64,000 nucleotides of DNA from Deltaproteobacteria bacterium. GTDB lineage: Bacteria; Myxococcota_A; UBA9160; UBA4427. Of this stretch, positions 37,153 to 43,162 are shown piece by piece. The notes under the pieces were generated by a model. That model saw only the letters and a list, made by a program, of their open reading frames with translations, searched no databases and was not told where the DNA came from. Position 1 is the first letter of the stretch; each line of letters begins with the position of its first letter. The position numbers were made by a program, and so were the translations under genes. Location: the NCBI GenBank assembly GCA_029261855.1, contig JAJDAN010000021.1, positions 1 through 64,000 of the forward strand, read 5' to 3'.

Positions 37153-37520
37153 ATGCTCCTGGCATGGCGGTCGAGTACGTCGCTGCTCGGCGTCGCGCTG
37201 ATGGACGCCGGGGACAGAGAGTCCGCGCGCGACGTCTTCCTGCGTCAGCTGGACATGGACCCGCCGGCGGTCCGGAACAGTCGCGCCGCCGTCCTGGTCT
37301 GGGACGGCCAGGCCGAAGAGGCGCTGCCGCTGCTGCTGCAGAGCTACCGCGGAAACCAGGAGCCGACCGATCGAACCGCCGTGGCGTGCGTCCTGGCCTT
37401 GGCGTACGCGTCCCTCGGGCGGCGGGACGATGCCAAGTGCGTCGTCGAGCAGGCGCGCGACCTCGACGCCGCGTGCACGCGCGGAACCCGCCGTCGGTTG
37501 AGCCCGCGAGATCGCATCCG
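37153..37520 (+). pseudogene. Remnant of a TPR-repeat protein gene
   Basis: The plus strand reads SLLGVALMDAGDRESARDVF, then AAVLVWDGQAEEALPLLLQS and VLALAYASLGRRDDAKCVVE, three TPR-like helix pairs with the usual Ala/Gly/Leu pattern. There is an ATG at 37153 but no clear ribosome-binding site. After about 37490 the sequence loses TPR character although the frame stays open to 37707. It looks like a broken piece of a longer protein such as a TPR-containing regulator. It lies in the 583-base gap between ycaO and the truncated hydrolase. Confidence 0.45.
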
Positions 37521-37561
37521 GGCATGCTGCCGCCACGACGCCGATGTGGGACGCTGCGCCG

Positions 37562-37860
37562 ATGGCGGACTACGCGGACTCCCAGTACGAGAGTCACGAT
37601 GGGCTCGTCCTCTACGCGCGGGACTACGCGGGCACCGGACACCGCGACACGTCCCGACCCGCCATCGTGTGTCTGTCGGGGCTCACGGGCACCTCTGCCA
37701 GCCTTGAGGATCTCGCCAACCCTCTCGCCTCGGACTACCGATGCACCGACGCAAGCCGAACCTACGGGTAGCGACGATCCACCGCCGCGGGAACTGCCCG
37801 ACGTTGAGCGAGCCCGAATCCGTCGCCGCGCTCGACCGCTTCTTGTCAGAGCTTCGCTGA
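37562..37860 (+). pseudogene. Alpha/beta hydrolase gene with a large internal deletion
   Basis: The first part reads SQYESHDGLVLYARDYAG and AIVCLSGLTGTSASLEDLAN, the start of an alpha/beta hydrolase up to just past the oxyanion region. This frame stops at 37771. From about 37785 another frame reads GNCPTLSEPESVAALDRFL and SELR, then stops at 37860; this resembles the very C-terminus of the same family (H-x-P-x-LxEPE). The middle, including the nucleophile serine, the acid and probably the catalytic histidine, is missing and the frame is shifted. The gene is inactive. Confidence 0.6.
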
Positions 37861-37953
37861 GCGCCCGCCATACCGGTAAGCGATTTGGTGCAGGCATGGG
37901 GGCGCCTGGTACTCACACGGCGCCGACCGTCCTTTGCGCGGACAACCGACCTC

Positions 37954-38565
37954 CTAGGACTCCCCTGGGCCGAGCTGCAGGATTCCCAGCCTTCGCCCCC
38001 GGGCTCGACCGGCGAACAAGAAGAAGGCATTCGTCGCCCAATCGAGCTCGCCGTACTTGTCTTCGAAGAGGCCGGAGATGCGTGCGACGAGTTCGGGCGA
38101 GGCGTCATCCATCCAGTGCAGAGTCGGGCGACTCCGGTGTGCAATGCCGTCACGGACCCACTCGAGCGTCGCTTGTTTCCCGATCGCCGCCAAGCGATCG
38201 CGCGAACCGTCGTAGAACACGACCGGACCCCCAGTGAGTTCGTCGTCCACCACCCACACGCGAAGGTCGAGTACCTTCCCCGTGACCGGATCCACGGGTC
38301 GAATCACGACGACCTCGCCACTTTCCCAGCCGAGATGTACTGCGCCGAGAGGGATCGCCCAGAGCGCGCACCATGCCACGACGGCACCGGCGATCCACTT
38401 GAGGTCCGCGTCGCCTGGTCGCACCCACGCCTTCGCGAGCATCGCGACACCCACAATCGTACCGAGCCATGCGAGCAGTCCGCCGCGGGTCAGGAGCAGG
38501 CCGATGGAGAGAGCCGCAAGGGCGATTGAGAGAGAAAGAGCGGTCGCGCGCGTCGGCACAGTCAT
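37954..38565 (-). CDS. Unrecognised membrane protein
   Basis: A protein of about 203 residues. Three hydrophobic segments lie near the N-terminus (ALSLSIALAALSIGLLLT, WLGTIVGVAMLAKAWV, WIAGAVVAWCALWAIPLGAV). They are followed by a soluble part of about 125 residues with beta character (EVVVIRPVDPVTGKVLDL, VWVVDDELTGGPVVFYDG). The pattern VWVVDDE...GxVVFYDGSRDR faintly recalls flavin-reductase or nitroreductase-like folds, but I do not claim it. The start is uncertain: an ATG at 38592 would add 9 residues. The gene stands alone between two decayed genes and the MocR operon. Confidence 0.6.
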   Translation of the reverse strand: MTVPTRATALSLSIALAALSIGLLLTRGGLLAWLGTIVGVAMLAKAWVRPGDADLKWIAGAVVAWCALWAIPLGAVHLGWESGEVVVIRPVDPVTGKVLDLRVWVVDDELTGGPVVFYDGSRDRLAAIGKQATLEWVRDGIAHRSRPTLHWMDDASPELVARISGLFEDKYGELDWATNAFFLFAGRARGRRLGILQLGPGES

Positions 38566-38699
38566 CGCTGCGAAACCTAACACGCGCGGCAACGTCTCTC
38601 GACGGAGCCAATGGGGTAGAACTCGGCGGCGCCAATCTCGACTCGCGCCCCCGGGTCCCGCATTCCTGCAACGACCGCGACCCTCTCACTCGATTCGAG

Positions 38700-38760
38700 A
38701 TTGGCTCTCCACTCGATGATCAAATTGGATCCTTGTGAATCATATTGGCTCCTCTAGATT
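38700..38760 (+). promoter_or_regulatory. Promoter and three direct-repeat operators of the MocR gene
   Basis: ATTGGCTC or ATTGGATC occurs three times in direct orientation (38700-38707, 38724-38731, 38744-38751). The last two belong to 15-base repeats, ATCAAATTGGATCCT (38719-38733) and ATCATATTGGCTCCT (38739-38753), matching at 13 of 15 positions and spaced 20 bases start to start, two helical turns. A promoter fits around them: TTGTGA (38733-38738), 16 bases, TAGATT (38755-38760). MocR regulators commonly bind direct repeats, so autoregulation is likely. The GTG start is only 6 bases after the -10, so transcription may be leaderless or start elsewhere. Confidence 0.6.
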
Positions 38761-38766
38761 GAGGAC

Positions 38767-40323
38767 GTGCTCGACCTCGCCTTCCAACCCGACCGCCGCA
38801 GTCGTGTCCCCATGCACCGGCAGCTCGCCGACACCCTGCGCCAGTTGATCGCCAGCGGCCGGCTGCCCGCCGGCGAGAAGCTGCCCGCCTCCCGGGACCT
38901 GGCCGCCACCCTCTGCATCGCGCGCAACACGGCGACCCGCGCCTATCAAGCGCTGGTGGACGAGGGCGCGCTCGTGGCCCACGTCGGCCAGGGCACCTTC
39001 GTGGGGTCCCGGGCTGCTGCCCGCCGGGCCGGGGCCGGGGAGGAGGCCCGGGAAGAGCCCGGGGAAGAGGCCGAGCCGCAGCGCCCCTTCGCGTGGGACA
39101 CGCTGCTGTCCCAGTTGGGCCGCACGCCGCCGCCGCCCGGGTTGCTGGCGCCGGCCGCCGGCCCGGCGCGCTTCGACTTCGAGGGCGGGCGGGTGGACAG
39201 CGGTGCCCTGCCCTTCGCGGCTCTCAAGCGTGCCTGGTCGCGGGCCATCTCCCAGACCCTCCCGAACGTCGCCAACGACCGCGACCCGCTGGGCTACGCG
39301 CCGCTGCGACACGCGGTCGCCACGCGTCTGGTGGCCCGGGGCATCGGCTGCGAGGCCGACGACGTGCTCGTCACCGCCGGCGCCCAGCAGGCCCTCGAAC
39401 TCGTGTCCCGGGTGCTCGTCGATCCCGGCGAGGCGGTGGCCGTCGAGCAGCCGGGCTACTTCGGGGCCACGATGGTCTTCGCTGCGGCGGGGGCCCGGAT
39501 CACGGGCATCGAAGTGGACGACGACGGACTGCGCACCGACGTCCTGGCCCGGGCGCTGCGCAGCCAGCGCATCAAGCTCGTCTACACCACGCCGGCGGCG
39601 CAGATGCCGACGGGTGCGGTGCTCTCGGATGCCCGCCGCCAGGCACTGATGGAGCTCGCGGACGCGACCCAGACGCCGGTCCTCGAGGACGACTACGACA
39701 GCGAGTTCCGCTTCGGCAACGCCCCCCTTTCGGCCCTGAAGGCCCGGGACCCGGCGGGCCAGGTCATCTACGTGGGCACCTTTTCGAAGGCGCTCTTCCC
39801 CGGACTGCGACTCGGCTACGTGGTGGCCGCGCGGCCGCTACTCGGACGCCTCGCGCTGGCGCGACTGCGCGCGAGCATGGGCCCCGATCTGCTCTCGCAG
39901 ATCGCCGTCGCGGACCTGCTCGAGTCCGGTGCCCTGGAGCGCCACCTGCGCGGCGTGCGCCGGCACTACGCAGAACGACGCGAGGCGCTATTGGTCGCCC
40001 TCGACGCGCACCTGCCGACAGGCTTTCGCTGGTCGCAACCAACCGGCGGCCTGGGGGTGTGGCTCGCACTCCCGGATGGCCTCGACGCCGACACCCTGCG
40101 CCGCGAGGCATGCGCGCGGGGCATCGCGATCGCCTCGGGCAGGGCCTTCTATCGCGATGGCTTCAGCGGTGGCTTCGGTGACGGCGCCAGCGATGGCCGG
40201 GGCTCCGGCCACATCAGCCTCTCCTTCGCGAGCGAGACCCCCGCGACCCTTGCCGAGGGCGTCGCGCAGCTCGCGTCGATCGCGCGGCGACTCCGCGCGC
40301 GCGGGCGCAGGAAGAAGACATGA
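38767..40323 (+). CDS. MocR/PdxR-type GntR regulator with aminotransferase domain
   Basis: A 518-residue regulator. The N-terminal winged helix is MHRQLADTLRQLIASGRLPAG with KLPASRDLAATLCIARNTATRAYQAL (outline). A linker of about 45 residues rich in Glu, Ala and Arg (AGEEAREEPGEEAEPQ) follows. The C-terminal fold-type I aminotransferase-like domain has VTAGAQQALELVSRVLVDPG, VEQPGYFGA, TPAAQMPTG, LEDDYDSEFRF and YVGTFSKALFPGLRLGYVV, where the lysine binds pyridoxal phosphate. It starts at GTG. The next gene, a small membrane protein, follows after 10 bases, so regulator, membrane protein and probably the AhpD-like selenoprotein gene form one unit. The effector is unknown. Confidence 0.9.
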   Translation: MLDLAFQPDRRSRVPMHRQLADTLRQLIASGRLPAGEKLPASRDLAATLCIARNTATRAYQALVDEGALVAHVGQGTFVGSRAAARRAGAGEEAREEPGEEAEPQRPFAWDTLLSQLGRTPPPPGLLAPAAGPARFDFEGGRVDSGALPFAALKRAWSRAISQTLPNVANDRDPLGYAPLRHAVATRLVARGIGCEADDVLVTAGAQQALELVSRVLVDPGEAVAVEQPGYFGATMVFAAAGARITGIEVDDDGLRTDVLARALRSQRIKLVYTTPAAQMPTGAVLSDARRQALMELADATQTPVLEDDYDSEFRFGNAPLSALKARDPAGQVIYVGTFSKALFPGLRLGYVVAARPLLGRLALARLRASMGPDLLSQIAVADLLESGALERHLRGVRRHYAERREALLVALDAHLPTGFRWSQPTGGLGVWLALPDGLDADTLRREACARGIAIASGRAFYRDGFSGGFGDGASDGRGSGHISLSFASETPATLAEGVAQLASIARRLRARGRRKKT

Positions 40324-40333
40324 GGAGGACGAC

Positions 40334-40753
40334 ATGAACGAGACACGCCTCGACGGCTTCGGCTGGCTCTTCCTGGCGATCGGCCTGGGGAGTATGGCCA
40401 ACGCCCTGTGGATGCTGGTGGGCCCCATGCACTGGTTCACCGACCTGCCGACGACGGCGCCCCACACGGGCCCCTTCCACCCACACTTCGTCCGCGACAT
40501 CGGCCTGGCGTTCCTGACGGTGGGCATCGCCCTGGTGTGGGCCGCCCGGGCGCCTCACTTCCGCGTCCCCCTGGCCACGACGGCGGCACTCTTCCTCGTC
40601 TTCCACGCGCTGCTGCACATCTGGGACACGAGCACCGGCGCCCTCGACCCGCACCACGTGTGGCTCGACCTGCCCGGCGTCTACCTGCCGGCGGCGCTCA
40701 TCGGCTGGGCGGCGTTCGCGTTGGCCCGGCGCGGGCGCGCCGCGACCGCCTAG
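40334..40753 (+). CDS. Small integral membrane protein
   Basis: A 139-residue protein with four hydrophobic segments: LFLAIGLGSMANALWMLVG, IGLAFLTVGIALVWAA, ATTAALFLVFHALLHIWD and YLPAALIGWAAFALARRG. It has conserved-looking histidines near membrane ends (TAPHTGPFHPHFVRD, FHALLHIWD, DPHHVW). I do not recognise a named function. A strong AGGAGG (40323-40328) precedes the ATG, and the gene follows MocR by 10 bases, so it is the likely target of that regulator together with the AhpD-like gene. Confidence 0.75.
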   Translation: MNETRLDGFGWLFLAIGLGSMANALWMLVGPMHWFTDLPTTAPHTGPFHPHFVRDIGLAFLTVGIALVWAARAPHFRVPLATTAALFLVFHALLHIWDTSTGALDPHHVWLDLPGVYLPAALIGWAAFALARRGRAATA

Positions 40754-40797
40754 CAAAGCGACACGAACCGAAGCGCAAGCGGAGACAGGAGAATCCC

Positions 40798-41379
40798 ATG
40801 GCGAGACTGAAGGGTGCGAGCAACGAGGAGGCGAGCTTCGTCACCAGGGCGATCTTCCGGGTCGCTGCCAAGACGAAGGGCAAGGTCCCCGACCCGCTGC
40901 GCATCATGGCGCGCAGCAGCGGCGTGATGTGGGCGGCCTGCGGCTTCGAGCTGGGCTGGGGACGCGCCCGCAGCGTCCCGCCGAGCCTCAAGTCCCTGGC
41001 CTCCTTGAAGGCGGCCTCGATGGTCGGCTGCCTCTTCTGAATCGACGCCAACTCTGCCGTGGGCAGAGCCGAAGGCCTCAGCGAGGCCCAGGTGATGGCG
41101 AGCTCCGACTACGCGGAGAGCGACGTCTTCAGCGATCTCGAGAAGCGCGTCCTCGACTACGCGGTCGCCCTCACCCGCACCCCCGCTGACGCAAGCGACG
41201 AGCTGGTCGCCGCCCTGCGCGAACACCTGAGCGACGAGCAGCTGGTGGAGATCACGGCCATGATCGCATGGGAGAACTTCCGGGCGCGCTTCAACCGGGG
41301 CTTCGACGTCGCGTCGCAAGACTTCTCGGAAGGCGCGTGCTGCCCGCTGCCGGAGCGCCCCGCGACAGCGGGGGAGTAG
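40798..41379 (+). CDS. AhpD/carboxymuconolactone-decarboxylase-like selenoprotein (C-L-F-U)
   Basis: A 193-residue protein if the UGA at 41038-41040 is read as selenocysteine 81. Upstream: VPDPLRIMARSSGVMWAACGFE and LKSLASLKAASMVGCLF, the CMD/AhpD helix that normally ends in CxxC. Downstream the same frame continues IDANSAVGRAEGLSEAQV, EKRVLDYAVALTRTPADAS and LVEITAMIAWENFRARFNRGF, the rest of the family fold. The motif is therefore C78-L-F-U81, selenocysteine replacing the second cysteine. Without readthrough each half would be useless. A perfect SECIS-like hairpin follows. AhpD-type CxxC proteins reduce peroxides or peroxiredoxins. AGGAG lies 8 bases before the ATG. It is downstream of the MocR regulator and membrane protein. 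Confidence 0.9.
41038..41068 (+). promoter_or_regulatory. Selenocysteine UGA and SECIS hairpin of the AhpD-like gene
   Basis: UGA lies at 41038-41040. CTCTGCC (41052-41058) pairs perfectly with GGCAGAG (41062-41068) around the 3-base loop GTG. The first loop G (41059) has 18 bases between it and the UGA, the same spacing as the GTG in the loop of the GrdB-like gene hairpin. This fits the known bacterial SECIS geometry. Confidence 0.87.
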
Positions 41380-42224
41380 CCGCTCGATTCGTTAATCTCG
41401 GCGGATGCGGACCGTCCGTTTCGTTCTGCTTCTCGGGGCGGCGCTCGTCCTGGTGGTCGTCATGTGGAGTCGGATCGTCGATGGCCTGTTGTTCCACCCG
41501 ACGCCGGGTGTGGACATCCGGCCCGAAGAGGTCGGCGTGGTGGGCGAGGACGTCTACCTCGAGACCGAGGACGGGGTTCGCATCCACGCTTTCTGGCTGC
41601 CTGCGTCGGGCGCCACCCGAGCCATCCTCTTCCTGCACGGCAACGCCGGGAACGCGTCGCACCGTCTGCCCAACGCCGCGGGCCTCGTCGGTCTCGGCGC
41701 GAGCGTGCTGCTGCTCGACTACCGCGGCTACGGGATGAGCGAGGGCACGCCGAGCGAGGCCGGCGTGGTGGCTGACGCGCGCGCCGGTCTCGCCCACCTG
41801 ACCGGGCAGCGCGGCATCCCCGAAGAGCGCATCATCGTGTTCGGCCGATCTCTCGGCGGCGCCATCGCGGTCGATCTCGTGCAGGACCGAGCCGTCGCGG
41901 GCGTGATCCTCGAGAGCACCTTCACGTCGCTCTCCGGCATGGCCGGCGGCATCCTGCCGATCGCCGCTCCGTTCGTTCGGGGACGCTTCGATTCGGAGAC
42001 GAAGATCGCGAACCTGCGCGCGCCGCTGCTCTCGCTCCACGGCGATCGGGACGAGATCGTGCCCTTTGCCCTCGGCCGCGCCCTCTTCGATGCAGCCCCC
42101 GAGCCCAAGGCGTTCGAGACCCTCGTCGGCGCGGGCCACAACGACACGGTCCAGGTCGGCGGACGCCCGTACTACGAGCGGATCCGGCGCTTCCTCGATG
42201 ACGTCGCGCCCGTGGAGGGATGAG
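41335..42224 (+). repeat. Copy 2 of a duplicated ~880-base segment
   Basis: Closely similar to 22790-23671. Here the left end lies inside the intact 3' end of the AhpD-like selenoprotein gene. Similarity stops directly after the hydrolase stop codon. This locus is the better candidate for the original, because the flanking gene is complete here. Confidence 0.85.
41405..42223 (+). CDS. Membrane-anchored alpha/beta hydrolase, paralogue 2
   Basis: A 272-residue alpha/beta hydrolase with the same layout as the gene at 22852-23670: N-terminal membrane segment, LFLHGNAGNASHR, nucleophile elbow FGRSLGGAIAV, acid in LHGDRDEIVP and histidine in GAGHNDT. About 28 substitutions separate the two proteins, none at the triad, and many are conservative (V/I, V/A), suggesting both stay functional. 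It begins 25 bases after the AhpD-like selenoprotein gene, so it may belong to the MocR-led operon. Esterase or thioesterase activity is likely; the substrate is unknown. Confidence 0.88.
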   Translation: MRTVRFVLLLGAALVLVVVMWSRIVDGLLFHPTPGVDIRPEEVGVVGEDVYLETEDGVRIHAFWLPASGATRAILFLHGNAGNASHRLPNAAGLVGLGASVLLLDYRGYGMSEGTPSEAGVVADARAGLAHLTGQRGIPEERIIVFGRSLGGAIAVDLVQDRAVAGVILESTFTSLSGMAGGILPIAAPFVRGRFDSETKIANLRAPLLSLHGDRDEIVPFALGRALFDAAPEPKAFETLVGAGHNDTVQVGGRPYYERIRRFLDDVAPVEG

Positions 42225-42247
42225 CGAGGCAGCTCGGGCCCACTGCC

Positions 42248-42571
42248 GTGTTGGCTTCTGATGACACGCTCTTCTCCTTGCGATTCGGCCGGCTAAAGTT
42301 CGACTTCTTCCTGGCCGGGGGTCGCGGCGCGTACGTCGAACTCGGCCAGCTCGACGGCCCCGCCGACTACGGGAAGTACCAGGGGCGCTCGTTCACGCTG
42401 CTGCTGGTGGACGAAGCGGGCCACTACCCGAGCCCCGAGCTCCTCGACCGGCTGCGCCATCGGGAGGACCTCCTCCCAACCAGATCGGGTGCCCGGCCCG
42501 GTCCCCTTAGCGCGTTGGTCGGACCGAGCCTGTGCGTCACTTGTGCGTCACTTCGAAACCGGCCCTCATAA
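42248..42571 (+). pseudogene. Phage terminase large-subunit fragment
   Basis: The frame reads LFSLRFGRLKFDFFLAGGRG, then GQLDGPADYGKYQGRSFTLL and LVDEAGHYPSPELLDRLR. The pattern of an ATPase-side strand, KYQG and a Walker-B-like VDEA matches the middle of phage terminase large subunits. It is only about 75 recognisable residues, with no N-terminal Walker A and no nuclease domain, and the rest of the frame has no similarity. It ends close to the 3' end of tmRNA, a common phage integration site, so it is best read as a prophage scar. Confidence 0.55.
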
Positions 42572-42594
42572 CCGACCGATCTTGCAGCGAAAAA

Positions 42595-42960
42595 TGGTGG
42601 AGGCGGCGGGAATCGAACCCGCGTCCGCATAGCTTCTAGAACACGCGTCTACGTGCGTAGACTTCGATCAATTTCGGGCGCCGCGATCTCGAAGTCGGGA
42701 GTACGGAACCCTATACAGACATCGGTCTCGCCTCCCACGTGCGGCCTGTCAGCGCCGGGGAGACCAGCCTCCTGATGACACCCGCAACCCGCTAGAAGGC
42801 GTCGCGGACGGGTGTCGCTAACTTAGTTTCAGCTAAGCAGCGAGTGCGTAGTTGTCGTCGGCAGTTATGTCTACCAACTTGTCGCCTGATTAACGACGGT
42901 ACGACGACGTCGGCACGCAGCGTGAACCTTCGACTACCCGTCGAAATCCAATTCGCCCCC
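42595..42960 (-). ncRNA. ssrA: Transfer-messenger RNA (tmRNA)
   Basis: A 366-base tmRNA, which rescues stalled ribosomes together with SmpB. The 5' end reads GGGGGCGAATTGGATTTCG (42960 downwards) and its first seven bases pair with CGCCTCC just before the encoded CCA at 42595-42597. The 3' end contains a T-arm-like GGTTCGATTCC. The tag frame runs from GCC (42862-42860) to TAG (42835-42833) and encodes ADDNYALAA, preceded by TAACT as in known tmRNAs. A T-run follows the CCA end, fitting a terminator. The gene for its partner SmpB is at 55883-56431. Confidence 0.97.
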
Positions 42961-42970
42961 TTCTTTTTCC

Positions 42971-42993
42971 GCAGCTGCCCATGGGGCAGCTGC
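42971..42993. repeat. Perfect inverted repeat next to the tmRNA 5' end
   Basis: GCAGCTGCCC (42971-42980) and GGGCAGCTGC (42984-42993) form a perfect 10-bp stem with a 3-base loop, 10 bases upstream of the tmRNA 5' end. It could be a processing signal in the tmRNA precursor or an operator. There is no T-run in either direction, so a terminator is unlikely. Confidence 0.6.
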
Positions 42994-43162
42994 TGCGCTC
43001 ATGGCGTTTCCGTTGCTTCTCTCGGGGCTATTTTTCCGAGCCTGCCTGTAGGGCAGAACGGCAGAAGCGTCCCTCGAGACCCTCACTGGCTCTTCGGCCG
43101 GCGAGCGCGGTAGGGTAAGGCCGCGGTCTCACGTTGCAAGTCCTGCTTCCTGGAGGTCCGTC

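Noticed and set aside
41041..41379. The second half of the AhpD-like gene as an independent small gene
   Set aside because: It lacks a start codon with a ribosome-binding site and holds only the C-terminal part of the family, continuing exactly in the frame of the first half.
42724..42790. Repetitive GC-rich palindromic pieces as a CRISPR or repeat array
   Set aside because: They are the internal helices and pseudoknots of the tmRNA.
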